DNA of 64,000 nt from Clostridia bacterium (GCA_900769795.1 CAAGHZ010000028.1:1-64000); one strand, 5' to 3'. Counted from the stretch's first letter, positions 1-10,494 are shown. The notes: generated from the letters alone by a model not told the origin. Translations and numbers: made by a program.

Positions 1-1130
1 ACTTCAACGTTCCTATCAAGGACGGTCAGATCACAGACGAGACAAGAATCATCGGAGCTCTTCCTACCATCAAAAAACTCATTGCTGACGGCGCAAAGGT
101 TATACTTTGCTCACACATGGGCAAGCCAAAGGGCGAGCCAAAGCCTGAACTTTCACTCGCACCTGTTGCAAAGAGCCTTTCTGCTCATCTTGGTCAGGAT
201 GTTGTTTTCGCGGCAGACGATAACGTTGTAGGTGAAAACGCAAAGGCTGCAGTTGCAGCTATGAAGGATGGCGATGTTGTTCTTCTTGAAAACACAAGAT
301 ACAGAGCAGAAGAGACAAAGAATGTAGATGCTTTCAGCGAAGAACTCGCATCACTTGCAGATATCTTTGTAAACGATGCATTTGGTACTGCGCACAGAGC
401 GCACTGCTCAAACGTTGGTGTTACAAAGTATTTAGACACTGCAGTTGGCGGATATCTCATCAATAAGGAAATCGAGTATCTCGGCAATGCGGTAAACAAT
501 CCTGTAAGACCACTCGTTGCAGTACTCGGTGGTTCTAAGGTGTCATCAAAGATTTCAGTAATCAACAACCTTCTTGAAAAGGTTGACACACTCATCATCG
601 GCGGTGGTATGGCTTATACATTCATGAAGGCTATGGGCGAAGAAGTCGGAGATTCTCTCCTTGAGGCTGACTACCTTGACTATGCAAAAGAGATGATGCA
701 GAAGGCAGAAGAAAAGGGTGTTAAACTCCTTATCCCCGTTGACACAGTTGTCGCAAAGGAATTTGACAACGATGCAGAGAGCAAGACAGTTGGACATGGC
801 GGTATTGAGGCGGGCTGGCAGGGTCTTGATATCGGCGAAAAGACAATCGAACTTTACAAGGACGCTCTCAAAGATGCAAAGACAGTTGTATGGAACGGAC
901 CTATGGGTGTATTTGAGATGCCAAACTTCGCAAAGGGCACAAATGCAATCGCTCTTATGCTCTCTGACCTTGATGCTACTACAATCATCGGCGGCGGTGA
1001 CTCTGTTGCGGCTGTAAATCAGGCAGGCCTTGGTGACAAGATGTCTCACATCTCAACAGGTGGCGGTGCTTCTCTTGAATTCTTAGAGGGTAAGGACCTC
1101 CCGGGTATTGTTGCTCTTAACGATAAATAA
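1..1130 (+). CDS. pgk: phosphoglycerate kinase, 5' end outside window
   Basis: Cytosolic glycolytic enzyme that transfers phosphate from 1,3-bisphosphoglycerate to ADP. The reading frame is open from base 3, where it reads [15 protein letters not shown], the family's N-terminal substrate-binding segment. About 20 N-terminal residues therefore lie outside the window. Further family signatures are the SHMGKPKG loop, GGSKVSSKI in mid-protein, [12 protein letters not shown], and the C-terminal glycine loop GGGDSVAA with [12 protein letters not shown]. Some 375 residues are visible against a usual length near 395. It is followed after 68 bp by tpiA and then gpmI, the common clostridial glycolysis operon, so gap is expected just upstream. 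The only doubt is the missing start. Confidence 0.98.
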   Translation, partial: FNVPIKDGQITDETRIIGALPTIKKLIADGAKVILCSHMGKPKGEPKPELSLAPVAKSLSAHLGQDVVFAADDNVVGENAKAAVAAMKDGDVVLLENTRYRAEETKNVDAFSEELASLADIFVNDAFGTAHRAHCSNVGVTKYLDTAVGGYLINKEIEYLGNAVNNPVRPLVAVLGGSKVSSKISVINNLLEKVDTLIIGGGMAYTFMKAMGEEVGDSLLEADYLDYAKEMMQKAEEKGVKLLIPVDTVVAKEFDNDAESKTVGHGGIEAGWQGLDIGEKTIELYKDALKDAKTVVWNGPMGVFEMPNFAKGTNAIALMLSDLDATTIIGGGDSVAAVNQAGLGDKMSHISTGGGASLEFLEGKDLPGIVALNDK

Positions 1131-1141
1131 GATATAAATAC

Positions 1142-1170
1142 TTTCAAGGCGCAAAAATTGCGCCTTGAAA
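1142..1170 (+). other. intercistronic hairpin between pgk and tpiA
   Basis: A perfect 13-bp stem, TTTCAAGGCGCAA paired with TTGCGCCTTGAAA, closes a 3-base loop. It is not followed by a run of T, so it is a weak terminator at best. In a glycolytic operon such a hairpin more likely protects the 3' end of the upstream message or sets relative gene expression. That role is inferred. Confidence 0.6.
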
Positions 1171-1198
1171 AACTTTATAATAAGAAAGGTTGTTTAGA

Positions 1199-1951
1199 AT
1201 GAGAAAGAAGATTATAGCAGGAAACTGGAAAATGAATAAAACTCCATCCGAGGCTTTGACCCTGGTAAACGAGATAAAGGCAAAGGTAGATGGCGCGGCT
1301 TGTGATGTAGTAGTATGTCCTACCGCTATTTGTATCCCTGCTGCAATTGATGCGGCAAAGGGCAGCAATGTATCAGTTGGTGCGCAGAATGTTCACTTTA
1401 AAGAAAGTGGCGCTTACACAGGTGAACTTGCAGGCAATATGCTCAAAGAAGCAGGTGTAGAATATGTAATCATCGGTCACTCTGAGAGACGTCAGTACTT
1501 TGGCGAAACAGACGAGACTGTTAACCTCAGAACAAAGGCTGCAATCGCTGCAGGTCTTACCCCTATCGTTTGCGTAGGCGAGAGCCTTGCAGAGCGTGAG
1601 ATGGGTATTACGGATGACACAGTTCGTCGTCAGACAAAGATAGCGTTTCTTGAAATCAGTGCAGAAGATGCAAAGAACATTGTTATCGCATACGAGCCTG
1701 TATGGGCAATCGGCACAGGCAAGACCGCGACTGCTGACCAGGCAGACGAGGTTTGCGGAATCATCCGCGAGACCATCAAGGGCCTCTATGGCGAGGCAGT
1801 AGCAGATGCCATCAGAATTCAGTATGGCGGAAGCATGAATGCTGCAAACGCTGCAGAACTTCTTGCAAAGCCAAACATTGACGGTGGTCTTATCGGCGGT
1901 GCAAGTCTTAAGGCAGAAGATTTTGCAGTTATTGTTGCTGCTGCAAAATAA
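1199..1951 (+). CDS. tpiA: triosephosphate isomerase
   Basis: Interconverts dihydroxyacetone phosphate and glyceraldehyde 3-phosphate in the cytosol. The 250-residue length is typical. Visible signatures are the N-terminal GNWKMNKT (catalytic Asn and Lys), the catalytic His in IIGHSERR, the catalytic Glu in [12 protein letters not shown], and the phosphate loops GGSMNAAN and GLIGGASL. I chose the ATG at 1199, which has AAGAAAGG nine bases upstream. A TTG at 1190 in the same frame overlaps that ribosome site and is unlikely. The gene is second in the pgk-tpiA-gpmI operon. Confidence 0.98.
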   Translation: MRKKIIAGNWKMNKTPSEALTLVNEIKAKVDGAACDVVVCPTAICIPAAIDAAKGSNVSVGAQNVHFKESGAYTGELAGNMLKEAGVEYVIIGHSERRQYFGETDETVNLRTKAAIAAGLTPIVCVGESLAEREMGITDDTVRRQTKIAFLEISAEDAKNIVIAYEPVWAIGTGKTATADQADEVCGIIRETIKGLYGEAVADAIRIQYGGSMNAANAAELLAKPNIDGGLIGGASLKAEDFAVIVAAAK

Positions 1952-1984
1952 TAAAATCACTATACAGAAAGGCTATGAATTTTA

Positions 1985-3514
1985 ATGAATAAAAAACCAT
2001 ACGCTTTGATAATTATGGATGGCTTTGGAATCAATGAGATTCACGAAGGCAACGCGATTTACGCGGCAAAGACACCCAATATTGATAAATATATGAAGGA
2101 GTTCCCGAACACTGTTATCCATGCGTCGGGTATGGATGTTGGTCTTCCTGACGGACAGATGGGTAACTCTGAGGTTGGTCACACCAACATCGGTGCAGGA
2201 AGAATTGTATATCAGGAACTTACAAGAATTACAAAGTCTATCACAGACGGAGACTTTTTTGAAAACCCCACTCTTTGTGCGGCTATTGAGAACTGTAAAA
2301 AGAACAATAGCGCCCTCCATCTTATGGGGCTTTTGTCAAGTGGTGGTGTGCACAGTCATAACACTCACCTATATGGACTTTTAGAGATGGCAAAGAGAAG
2401 CGGACTTGAGAATGTTCACGTTCATGCATTTTTAGACGGAAGAGACGTGCCACCTTCATCTGCGGCAGAGTTTGCAGAAGAGTTGGTTGCAAAAATCCGT
2501 GAAATCGGCGTTGGCGATATTGCGTCGGTTATGGGCAGATATTATGCTATGGACAGAGACAACCGCTGGGAGAGAGTAGAAAAGGCATACAGTGCAATGG
2601 TGCGTGGTGTCGGCAATAAGTCAGATAGTGCGGTTACTGCTATTAAAGCGGCTTATAACGAGGGTGTAACCGACGAGTTCGTTGTGCCAACCGTTATAGA
2701 AAAAGACGGCGCACCTCTCGGTACAATCAGCGAGGGAGACTCGGTTGTGTTCTTTAACTTCCGTCCCGACCGCGCAAGAGAGATTACAAGAACAATTGTA
2801 GACCCCGAGTTTAACGGCTTTGAGAGAGAGTTCTTTAACACCTTCTATGTTTGTATGACACAGTACGATGCATCTATGCCAAATGTAGAGGTTGCGTTTA
2901 AGCCTGAGGGTCTTACCAATACCTTTGGCGAATATATCAGCCAGAAGGGTCTCAGACAACTTAGAATCGCAGAGACAGAGAAGTATGCACACGTTACATT
3001 CTTCTTTAACGGCGGTGTTGAGGCAGTATACGACGGCGAGGACAGAGTTCTGGTTAACTCGCCAAAGGTTGCAACCTATGATTTGCAGCCTGAGATGAGC
3101 GCTCCTGAGGTGACAGACAAGGTTGTAGAGAGAATAATGAGCGGCGAGTATGACGTGATTGTTCTGAACTTTGCAAACTGTGATATGGTAGGTCACACAG
3201 GTGTGTTCGACGCAGCAGTTGCTGCAGTAGAAACAGTTGACACTTGTCTTGGCAAAGTGGTTGATGCAATAGAAAAGATGGGCGGCACAGCCCTTATCAC
3301 TGCAGACCACGGTAATGCCGACCAGATGGTAGAGGCAGACGGCAATACACCATTTACTGCGCACACTACTAATGTTGTTCCTCTTATCCTTGTTGGCGGA
3401 GAGGGCAAGAAACTTAAAAAAGGTCGTCTTGCAGACCTTGCGCCTACAATGCTTGACCTTATGGGCCTTGAAAAGCCCGCAGAGATGACAGGCGAGAGTT
3501 TAATAGAAAGATAA
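1985..3514 (+). CDS. gpmI: 2,3-bisphosphoglycerate-independent phosphoglycerate mutase
   Basis: Cofactor-independent, metal-dependent (usually Mn) mutase that interconverts 3- and 2-phosphoglycerate. It belongs to the alkaline-phosphatase superfamily. The protein has 509 residues, the normal length. The metal-binding Asp12 lies in IMDGFGIN and the phosphoserine nucleophile is Ser62 in [14 protein letters not shown]. The C-terminal phosphatase domain shows [12 protein letters not shown] and [11 protein letters not shown] metal ligands. It starts 33 bp after tpiA with AGAAAGG upstream, and a strong terminator follows directly. This makes it the last gene of the glycolytic operon. Confidence 0.98.
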   Translation: MNKKPYALIIMDGFGINEIHEGNAIYAAKTPNIDKYMKEFPNTVIHASGMDVGLPDGQMGNSEVGHTNIGAGRIVYQELTRITKSITDGDFFENPTLCAAIENCKKNNSALHLMGLLSSGGVHSHNTHLYGLLEMAKRSGLENVHVHAFLDGRDVPPSSAAEFAEELVAKIREIGVGDIASVMGRYYAMDRDNRWERVEKAYSAMVRGVGNKSDSAVTAIKAAYNEGVTDEFVVPTVIEKDGAPLGTISEGDSVVFFNFRPDRAREITRTIVDPEFNGFEREFFNTFYVCMTQYDASMPNVEVAFKPEGLTNTFGEYISQKGLRQLRIAETEKYAHVTFFFNGGVEAVYDGEDRVLVNSPKVATYDLQPEMSAPEVTDKVVERIMSGEYDVIVLNFANCDMVGHTGVFDAAVAAVETVDTCLGKVVDAIEKMGGTALITADHGNADQMVEADGNTPFTAHTTNVVPLILVGGEGKKLKKGRLADLAPTMLDLMGLEKPAEMTGESLIER

Positions 3515-3520
3515 AGTAAA

Positions 3521-3547
3521 AATCCCCGCAGTCTGCGGGGATTTTTT
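3521..3547 (+). terminator. intrinsic terminator after gpmI
   Basis: A 10-bp GC-rich stem, AATCCCCGCA with TGCGGGGATT, closes a GTC loop and is followed by a T run. It ends the glycolytic operon. Confidence 0.93.
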
Positions 3548-3563
3548 ATATGCCGAAAACGGC

Positions 3564-3592
3564 TTGACTATGGAATTGTTTTACGATAAAAT
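3564..3592 (+). promoter_or_regulatory. sigma-A-type promoter for the DUF4886 gene
   Basis: TTGACT at 3564 and TAAAAT at 3587 are separated by 17 bp. They lie between the gpmI terminator and the next start codon. Confidence 0.7.
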
Positions 3593-3624
3593 AAAAGTAA
3601 CAAAACTTAAAGGGGAAGATTTAA

Positions 3625-4350
3625 ATGAAAATTTTAACCATTGGAAACAGCTTTGCTCAGGATGCGACCAGGTATTTGCATAAAATTGGTGCCTGTGGCG
3701 GAGTGAATATAAAAACCGTTAATCTGTATGTGGCAAACTGCTCCCTCAGAGAGCATTATTTTGGTATGCTTGAGGAGAAGAAGAACTGTACTTTTGAATA
3801 TAATGGTGAGAGTTGCGGCATAGAAGTGACGCTTAAGGATGGCCTTATGAGTGACGAGTGGGACTATGTTGTTCTGCATCAACTCAGTATTTATTCAACT
3901 GACTATAAGACATATCAGCCATATCTTTCAGAACTTATCAAGTATGTAAAAAAATACTGTCCTCATACAAAGATTATAATCAATCAGACATGGGCATACG
4001 AGGAAGGCTCAAAAAAACTTGCCAAGATGGGATATGACACCCCTGTTGCTATGCTTGAGGATATAAAGAAGTGCTACAAAATGGCGGTAGAGGAAGTAAA
4101 GGCAGACGGACTTATTCCAAGTGGAGAGGTCTTCCAAAAGGTGCTCGAAAACGGAGTGGAAAAGATGCACAGGGATACCTTCCACGCAGAACTTGGCATA
4201 GGCAGATATGCTCTTGCGCTTACATGGTATACATACTTTACAGGTAATGACCCGATGGAAATAGACTTTAGTGATTTTGACAGACCTGCAAGAGACGAAG
4301 AGATAGAGATTGTAAAGAAAACAGTAAAAGATTTCTTTTCACAAAACTAA
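3625..4350 (+). CDS. DUF4886 / SGNH-hydrolase-like protein
   Basis: A 241-residue cytosolic protein without signal peptide. The N-terminus KILTIGNSFAQDATRYLHKI matches the block I nucleophile motif (GNS) of SGNH/GDSL hydrolases as seen in DUF4886 proteins. INQTWAYEEG would supply the block III Asn, and DTFHAELGIGRYA holds a His that could complete the triad. The family acts on esters, often acetyl or other acyl decorations of carbohydrates, but no substrate can be read here. It has its own promoter and an AAGGGGAAG ribosome site, and addA follows after 20 bp, probably on the same transcript. The family call is firm and the activity is inferred. Confidence 0.82.
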   Translation: MKILTIGNSFAQDATRYLHKIGACGGVNIKTVNLYVANCSLREHYFGMLEEKKNCTFEYNGESCGIEVTLKDGLMSDEWDYVVLHQLSIYSTDYKTYQPYLSELIKYVKKYCPHTKIIINQTWAYEEGSKKLAKMGYDTPVAMLEDIKKCYKMAVEEVKADGLIPSGEVFQKVLENGVEKMHRDTFHAELGIGRYALALTWYTYFTGNDPMEIDFSDFDRPARDEEIEIVKKTVKDFFSQN

Positions 4351-4370
4351 AGCAGAAAAGAGGGAGCAAA

Positions 4371-7300
4371 GTGGCAGTTAACTGGACACCCGAGCAAATA
4401 AAAGCAATAGAGACCCACGGCGGAAACATTCTTGTTGCTGCAGCGGCAGGAAGCGGTAAGACCGCTGTTCTTGTCGAGCGTATAATCAGAATGATTACCG
4501 ATGTCAAAAATCCTGTGTCCGTTGACAAGTTGCTTGTTCTTACCTTTACGGATGCGGCAGCAGCGGAAATGAAGAGAAAGATTTCTGCAGCCATTGAAGA
4601 AAAACTCGAACAAGATCCCGACAACAAATATTTGCACGAGCAAAGCATAAAAGTCGGCTCTGCGGCAATATCTACAATACACTCTTTTTGCAACCGAATA
4701 ATCTCAAACAATGTGCACCTGACGGATTTGCCACCCGAGTTCTCGCTTATTGACGAGGTTGAGAATAAGGTGTTGCAAAGTCGTGCGGTTGATGCGGTTC
4801 TTGAGAGTTACTACGAAAAAATTGATAAAAAAGAGGGTTTTCGTCAACTTGTAACGGGTTGGGGCGGTGTAAAGAGTGACGATTATCTAAGGGAGACGGT
4901 GGTTAAACTTCATGATTTCTCAAGGAGTCTTGCCTATCCCAAAAAATGGCTTCATGATGCATATGCAAAAGGATATGCAGATATTAAAAAATATGGCATA
5001 GACGGCTCTGTCTGGGATAACCTTTTAAAGCGCACAATGTATCTTATCTGCCTTGATATCAAAGAGGGGATGGATATTCTCTTTAACATGGCGGACAGAG
5101 AAATTCCGACAGACCACCCCTTATACGCATATTATTTTGATATGAGGACTGAGTTTGTCAGTGGGTTTGATGCAATCGATATGGAAGCAGATGACGGAGC
5201 GGATAAACTGTATAAACTGATAGATGGATATGAGATAAAAAAGGCACCGGCTGCAAAAGGGATAGAGCCTGAGATTGCGAAAAAAATAGCAACTTTCAGA
5301 GATAAAAAGATAAAAGCAAAACTAAAAGAGGCGACAGAACTTTTAAATTCGACGGGCAGGGAGAACATAGACAGAACGATTAAATGCTTGCCTATGGTTA
5401 AAACCCTTATCAGTATTGTGAGGCAGACAGAGAGAGTGCACCAAAGATACAAAAGGGAAAAGTCAAGCATTGACTTTAATGATTTAGAACATGGAATGTT
5501 GCACCTGGTTTGCACAGAAAAGAGGGAGGATACCCCTTTGTGCAGAGATTTGAGAGAGTATTATCACGAAATATTGATTGACGAGTTTCAGGATACAAAT
5601 GCACTTCAGTATGAGATTTTTAACAGGATTTCAAAGATAGATGGCAACCTGTTTATGGTGGGTGATGTTAAGCAGTCCATATATAAGTTCAGAAATGCCG
5701 ATCCCTCTATCTTTCTGCGTCTTTACAAGAGTTACGGCGAGGGAGAGGGAGGGCAGTTGATCCGTCTGTTTAAAAACTTCAGAAGCCGAAAGGAAGTAAC
5801 TGACAGCGTAAACTTTGTGTTCTCGTCGGTTATGAGTGAAAGAGTCGGCGGTATTGAGTACACCGAAGAAGAATATCTTAAAAACGGAGCCACATATCCC
5901 GAGGGCGACGGATTTAATACAGAGATATTGATTACCGATACAGAGGCAGAGAATGAGTCGGAGTTTGACACGGATATGTCAAAAGATGAACTCGAAGCAA
6001 AGAATGTTGCGGCGCGCATCTATAATATGGTAAATGTCGAGCGCCTTGAAGTGACCGATAAAGAAACAAAGGAACTTCGTGATATAAAATATGGAGATAT
6101 TGCAGTTTTGTGCCGCGGAAGAGCAGGGTGCGTCTCTATAGAGAAAGCCCTTGCCGATATTGGCGTTTCTTCTGTCAGTGATGCAGGGATGCATTACCTT
6201 GATTCGATTGAGGTTTTAACGGTGCTGAACTTTCTGCAGATAATAGATAACCCGATTCAGGATATACCTCTTGTGGCGGTTATGAGATCTGCCATGTTTG
6301 ATTTTTCGGCGGACGAACTGGCGTGGATTCGCAAATGCAAGGAGGGCAGATACTATTATGCCCTTGAGGCGGCGGCAGAGGAGAGCAAGAAAGCGGCAGA
6401 CTTCTTAGCGGCTTTAAATAACTTAAGAGAATGTGCCAAGTTTATGGGTGTTGATGAACTTGTATGGAAAATCTGCTTTGAACTTCATTATTTTTCGATA
6501 GTCGGAGCAATGAGTGGCGGAGAACAGCGCAAAGCCAACCTGAAGTTGCTTCTTGCAAGGTGCCAGGATTTTGAACAAGGCACTCTTACGGGGTTGTTTA
6601 ATTTTATCAAATATATAGAAGTTCTCAGGGAGAGAGAAGCAGACCTTGCCCCTGCAGCAGATGTGGCACCTGACGGCAATGCTGTGCGCATAATGACTAT
6701 GCACAAGTCAAAAGGACTTGAGTTTCCTGTTGTTTTTGTGTCGGGAACATCAAAGAAGTTCAACCTGAGTGATACGTACAGAAATATAATCTGGGATGCG
6801 TACCTTGGCGTTGGAATCGATTATATAGACACGCAAAGGCGCATAAAATATAATATGCCTTTTAAGAAGATGATAGAGACAGAGATGATGTCTGCCCAAA
6901 AGGCAGAGGAAATGCGACTTTTGTATGTTGCTATGACGAGAGCAAAGGAAAAACTTATTATATCTGCTGCAATCTCCGAGAGAGACAACAAATGGAAGGA
7001 TACAGAGTTTGACGAAGACCACAGAATTTATCCTGCCTTTGCGGATGATATGGTGCGTATGCGAGATTGGGTTCTGGGTGCAATGCTAAGCCATCCGTCA
7101 GCAAAAAATCTCAGGGAGTTTGCGGGCAGAGGTGACATTGTTCCATCAACAAAGACCGAGAGCAAGGCAAAGGTTGTATTTGCCCATAATTTAGAAATAA
7201 CACCTCGGAGGATAGAGACAGAAGAACTGAAGCCCGAGCCGAAGCAGACAGAGAGCATGGGAATTGGGGAGAGGATTTCTTATGTATATCCCTATGCAAA

Positions 7301-7940
7301 ACTTGCTGAGATTCCCGCGAAGATGTCTGTCAGCGAACTTAAGCGCAGACGTATGCCCGAAGAGGACTTCAGCCGCAACCTGATAGATACAAAGAAAATA
7401 TTAAACTACAACACAGATGAAATAAATTCTGCAGAAAGGGGAACAATAACCCATTATGTAATGCAACGCCTTGATTTAGACGCGGTCGAGAACGAGCAGC
7501 AGATCAGTGCGCAAATAGAAAAAATGGTTAAATCAGGAACGATTTCGGTTGCGCAGCAGAATGCAGTTGATGTATCGTCTATTGCAGAATTTTTTGCATG
7601 TGATTTAGGAAAGAGATTGACAAGTTCAAAAAGATGCGAGAGAGAGTACGACTTCTATATGCTGATACCGCCAAAGGAGATAGACGATGAACTTGACTGT
7701 GACGGCGCAGAGGATGTTGTTCTGCAGGGTATTGCAGACTGTTTCTTTTACGAGGATGACGGCATTGTTTTGATTGATTATAAGACAGACCGAGTAGGGA
7801 AAGCATCAGTAAAGGAGCGAAGCGAGTTTTACAGATTGCAGATAGAGTATTATTCTAAAGGACTTGAAAGCATTTTAGGATGCAAAGTCAAAGAGAGATA
7901 TCTGTACTTTTTAAATTGCTCGGAGGCAGTAAAAATGTAA
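4371..7940 (+). CDS. addA: ATP-dependent helicase/nuclease subunit A (AddA)
   Basis: UvrD/Rep-type helicase fused to a RecB-family nuclease. It is the AddA half of the AddAB complex that resects double-strand breaks for recombination. The GTG start is preceded by AGAGGGAG. At 1189 residues it is near normal length. Motif I (Walker A) AAAGSGKTAVLVER lies near residue 24, motif II LIDEFQDTN near 403, VGDVKQSIYKFR and MTMHKSKGLEFPVVFV further on, and YVAMTRAKEKL before the C-terminal part. The nuclease core GIADCFF plus LIDYKTD lies near residues 1120-1137. The expected partner addB, usually immediately upstream, is absent from this window and its usual place is taken by the DUF4886 gene. Confidence 0.96.
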   Translation: MAVNWTPEQIKAIETHGGNILVAAAAGSGKTAVLVERIIRMITDVKNPVSVDKLLVLTFTDAAAAEMKRKISAAIEEKLEQDPDNKYLHEQSIKVGSAAISTIHSFCNRIISNNVHLTDLPPEFSLIDEVENKVLQSRAVDAVLESYYEKIDKKEGFRQLVTGWGGVKSDDYLRETVVKLHDFSRSLAYPKKWLHDAYAKGYADIKKYGIDGSVWDNLLKRTMYLICLDIKEGMDILFNMADREIPTDHPLYAYYFDMRTEFVSGFDAIDMEADDGADKLYKLIDGYEIKKAPAAKGIEPEIAKKIATFRDKKIKAKLKEATELLNSTGRENIDRTIKCLPMVKTLISIVRQTERVHQRYKREKSSIDFNDLEHGMLHLVCTEKREDTPLCRDLREYYHEILIDEFQDTNALQYEIFNRISKIDGNLFMVGDVKQSIYKFRNADPSIFLRLYKSYGEGEGGQLIRLFKNFRSRKEVTDSVNFVFSSVMSERVGGIEYTEEEYLKNGATYPEGDGFNTEILITDTEAENESEFDTDMSKDELEAKNVAARIYNMVNVERLEVTDKETKELRDIKYGDIAVLCRGRAGCVSIEKALADIGVSSVSDAGMHYLDSIEVLTVLNFLQIIDNPIQDIPLVAVMRSAMFDFSADELAWIRKCKEGRYYYALEAAAEESKKAADFLAALNNLRECAKFMGVDELVWKICFELHYFSIVGAMSGGEQRKANLKLLLARCQDFEQGTLTGLFNFIKYIEVLREREADLAPAADVAPDGNAVRIMTMHKSKGLEFPVVFVSGTSKKFNLSDTYRNIIWDAYLGVGIDYIDTQRRIKYNMPFKKMIETEMMSAQKAEEMRLLYVAMTRAKEKLIISAAISERDNKWKDTEFDEDHRIYPAFADDMVRMRDWVLGAMLSHPSAKNLREFAGRGDIVPSTKTESKAKVVFAHNLEITPRRIETEELKPEPKQTESMGIGERISYVYPYAKLAEIPAKMSVSELKRRRMPEEDFSRNLIDTKKILNYNTDEINSAERGTITHYVMQRLDLDAVENEQQISAQIEKMVKSGTISVAQQNAVDVSSIAEFFACDLGKRLTSSKRCEREYDFYMLIPPKEIDDELDCDGAEDVVLQGIADCFFYEDDGIVLIDYKTDRVGKASVKERSEFYRLQIEYYSKGLESILGCKVKERYLYFLNCSEAVKM

Positions 7941-7964
7941 ATTTATAAGGATTGGAGGCGGACT

Positions 7965-9071
7965 ATGAAGGGGTTGATTTTTTCAATTACGACAGGACAA
8001 GGGCACAATCAAACAGCCAAGGTGTTATGCGACTATTTCAATTCGGTTGGTGTTGAGTGTTCATACATGGATGTTTATGAATATATAAACCCACTTTTGT
8101 CAGAGTCTGTGTCAAAAATATATCTTATGTCAACAAAGAATATGCCAAAGATTTTTGGAAAGGTGTATGGTCATTTTGAAAACAGGCCTGTTGATGAGAT
8201 GCATGGGTTGCCTAAGTTTACTACAAATATGCTTGCAAGAAAGTTGAAAAAATTTGTGAGAGAAGAGGCGCCGGATTTTATAATCTGTACCCATGTTTTT
8301 GCTGCACTTCTTGTGACTTGCCTTGGGGACCACATAGCAAAAAGGATAAAGAAAATCGGTATCATCACGGACTTTACCATACATCCTTACTGGGAGGATA
8401 CAAGGCTTGATTATTATATAACTGCAGGTGAGGCGCTTACAAATCAGGGAATAAAAAAAGGGATTGCAAAAGAGAAAATAAAGCCGTTTGGGATTCCGAT
8501 TGATCCGAAGTTTGAAAAGAAGATGAATAAACAAGATGCCCTCAGGGTGCTTGGCCTTGAGCAAAAGCCTACCATACTTGTTATGAGCGGAAGCATGGGG
8601 TTTGGCAATATTCTTGATGAAATTTGTGCCCTTGACAAACTTGACCTTGATTTTCAGATTGTATCAATATGCGGCAACAATGAAAAAATGAAGAAGAGCA
8701 TAGACAAACTTGAGACGAGAAAAAAGGTTTATAACTATGGGTATGTAGACAATGTGGATGTGTTCATGGATGCGGCAGACTGTATAGTAACAAAGCCGGG
8801 CGGACTGACAACAAGCGAGGCACTTGCGAAAGGTCTTCCGATGATTATGAATAATCCTGTGCCGGGACAAGAGGACAGAAATGTTGAGTTTTTGTTAAAC
8901 GCAGGGGCGGCCATAAAGGTAAGCCGCACCTATCCCATAGATGATGCGGTCTTGCAAATGTTTTTAAGCGACAGAAAAGAAAGGCTTGGAGATTCCATCA
9001 GAAGTCTCGGGAAACCGAGAGCAACTCAGGACCTTGCAGAGTTTATAATTAACACAATAGAAAAAGGGTGA
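7965..9071 (+). CDS. GT28 glycolipid glycosyltransferase (MGDG synthase / UgtP-like)
   Basis: A 368-residue peripheral membrane enzyme related to processive diacylglycerol glucosyltransferases and plant MGDG synthases. The N-terminal acceptor domain begins ISITTGQGHNQTAKVL (the family reads S-x-G-x-GH) and includes the interfacial NMPKIFGKVYGHFENRP segment. The C-terminal nucleotide-sugar domain has MSGSMGFGN and the conserved KPGGLTTSEALAKGLPMI block. It probably uses UDP-glucose or UDP-galactose to build membrane glycolipids. The ribosome site GGAGG lies ten bases before the ATG, and addA ends 24 bp upstream. The stop codon lies inside a bidirectional terminator shared with the convergent GT2 gene. 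Confidence 0.88.
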   Translation: MKGLIFSITTGQGHNQTAKVLCDYFNSVGVECSYMDVYEYINPLLSESVSKIYLMSTKNMPKIFGKVYGHFENRPVDEMHGLPKFTTNMLARKLKKFVREEAPDFIICTHVFAALLVTCLGDHIAKRIKKIGIITDFTIHPYWEDTRLDYYITAGEALTNQGIKKGIAKEKIKPFGIPIDPKFEKKMNKQDALRVLGLEQKPTILVMSGSMGFGNILDEICALDKLDLDFQIVSICGNNEKMKKSIDKLETRKKVYNYGYVDNVDVFMDAADCIVTKPGGLTTSEALAKGLPMIMNNPVPGQEDRNVEFLLNAGAAIKVSRTYPIDDAVLQMFLSDRKERLGDSIRSLGKPRATQDLAEFIINTIEKG

Positions 9072-9095
9072 ACGACTTAGTCGTTCACCCTTTTA
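9062..9095. terminator. bidirectional terminator between convergent genes
   Basis: A 15-bp stem, AAAAGGGTGAACGAC with GTCGTTCACCCTTTT, closes a TTA loop, with A and T tracts on the two sides. It serves the plus-strand GT28 gene and the minus-strand GT2 gene, which end within a few bases of each other. Confidence 0.93.
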
Positions 9096-9097
9096 TA

Positions 9098-10360
9098 TTA
9101 TGCGGATAATTCTTCGCCACAGATTTCGCTGAGAGACTTTGAAACTGAGTGGCTTATAGGCTTCCATTCTATCTTGCGGAAAAGAGCAACGATAGCAATA
9201 GGAACATAAGTAAGCATAAAGAGCGGGAATGTAAATGTGTAAAGAATGCGCTTTACTTTGCCACAGTGTATCTGATTCCACTCTGTGATGGTTGTAATCA
9301 AACCAAGCAACATAAACATTCCGTAGAAGTTTCCGAGAGTCTGCGCAAGTGTCTTAACAAGTGCAGGCAACTCAGGAGAGCTGGTGATTAAGCCAACGGG
9401 GATTGCAATAATGTTGATTGCAATACTCAAAAGTGTCAGGAGCATAGCGGGCATTATTGTCATAAGCATATCAAAGCATGAGAAGTTGCCCTTGAAGATT
9501 CCACGGAAGAGTTTTGTGCCGTAGTTTGCAAATACCTGATAAAAGCCCTTTGCCCATCTGAGTCTTTGTGTATATGACTGACTGAACAAAGTCGGCTGCT
9601 CGTCGTAGAGAACTGCGTTTGCGCAGTAGCCGATTTTTTCGCCCTTTGTAACACTGTCGATAGTAAACTCAATATCCTCAGTAAGAAGGTGATGAATCCA
9701 TCCACCGTTTTCGCGGATAACGTCTGCGCCAACAAGGAAGCCTGTGCCTGATATTGCACAACTTGTGCCAAGTTGCATTCTTGCGTTGTTGAGGTATCTT
9801 GCTTCTCTTAAGAACCAGAGTGAGTAGCCTGCTGTAATCCAGTTGCCGTCATAGTTTTTAGAGTTACGATAACTTGTGATGATGCGATAGCCGTTGTCGA
9901 ACACCTTGTTCATCTCTGCGATGTAGTGTGGGTCAAGAATGTTGTCAGCGTCAAAGATAATATATGCCTCGTAGTTCTTTTCAGCGTAGTCTGTGCTGAT
10001 AATCTTGAACATCCAGTCAAGAGCGTAGCCCTTGCCAACCTGCTCTTTGTTAAAACGCTCATACACGATTGCGCCGGCGTTGCGTGCAATCTCAGCAGTG
10101 TTGTCGGTGCAGTTGTCTGCGATGACAAATATGTCAACAAGCTCCTTCGGGTATTTCTGAGTCTTGATGCTGTTTATTAGATTACCGATAACAGAGCTTT
10201 CGTTTCTTGCGGAGATAACAACAGCAAACTTATGCTGTACCTTTGCAGTAAACTCAAGAGGCTTTTTTAAAAGTCCTACAAAGATGTAGAAAAACTGGTA
10301 AGCATAACACAATGTAAACACAATTGAAATAACGAAGTTCAAAAAAATAATTGCCTTCAT
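9098..10360 (-). CDS. membrane GT2 glycosyltransferase
   Basis: An inverting family-2 glycosyltransferase of the cellulose-synthase/N-glycosyltransferase type. An N-terminal membrane helix (residues about 5-28) precedes the catalytic domain. That domain shows VVISARNES, the nucleotide-binding DNCTDNT, the metal-binding DADN, the catalytic TEDIEF and the product-site QRLRWAKG. Three or four membrane segments follow at the C-terminus. It would polymerise or transfer sugars at the cytosolic face. I chose the ATG at 10360, which has GGAGG nine bases upstream, over a TTG two codons earlier that lies too close to that site. The gene has its own consensus promoter and a 130-base leader. The sugar and acceptor cannot be read from sequence. 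Confidence 0.9.
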   Translation of the reverse strand: MKAIIFLNFVISIVFTLCYAYQFFYIFVGLLKKPLEFTAKVQHKFAVVISARNESSVIGNLINSIKTQKYPKELVDIFVIADNCTDNTAEIARNAGAIVYERFNKEQVGKGYALDWMFKIISTDYAEKNYEAYIIFDADNILDPHYIAEMNKVFDNGYRIITSYRNSKNYDGNWITAGYSLWFLREARYLNNARMQLGTSCAISGTGFLVGADVIRENGGWIHHLLTEDIEFTIDSVTKGEKIGYCANAVLYDEQPTLFSQSYTQRLRWAKGFYQVFANYGTKLFRGIFKGNFSCFDMLMTIMPAMLLTLLSIAINIIAIPVGLITSSPELPALVKTLAQTLGNFYGMFMLLGLITTITEWNQIHCGKVKRILYTFTFPLFMLTYVPIAIVALFRKIEWKPISHSVSKSLSEICGEELSA

Positions 10361-10467
10361 AAGCAATATCCTCCATAAACTACAGATTATTAAGAATCAA
10401 TATTGCGCTTGCAAAATCTCTTCTTATTATATTTCTGTTTTATTATTACATTTTGATATTATACATA

Positions 10468-10487
10468 TACGCCCCGATTTTGGCGTA
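10468..10487 (-). other. hairpin in the GT2 leader
   Basis: TACGCC and GGCGTA arms surround an 8-base loop close to the predicted transcription start of the GT2 gene. It may be a 5' stabilising hairpin. I recognise no known riboswitch in the leader. Confidence 0.4.
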
Positions 10488-10494
10488 CAAGCAG

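Noticed and set aside
2621..3364. A long minus-strand frame opposite gpmI
   Set aside because: It is a mirror of gpmI codon bias, Cys- and His-rich, with no homology that I recognise.
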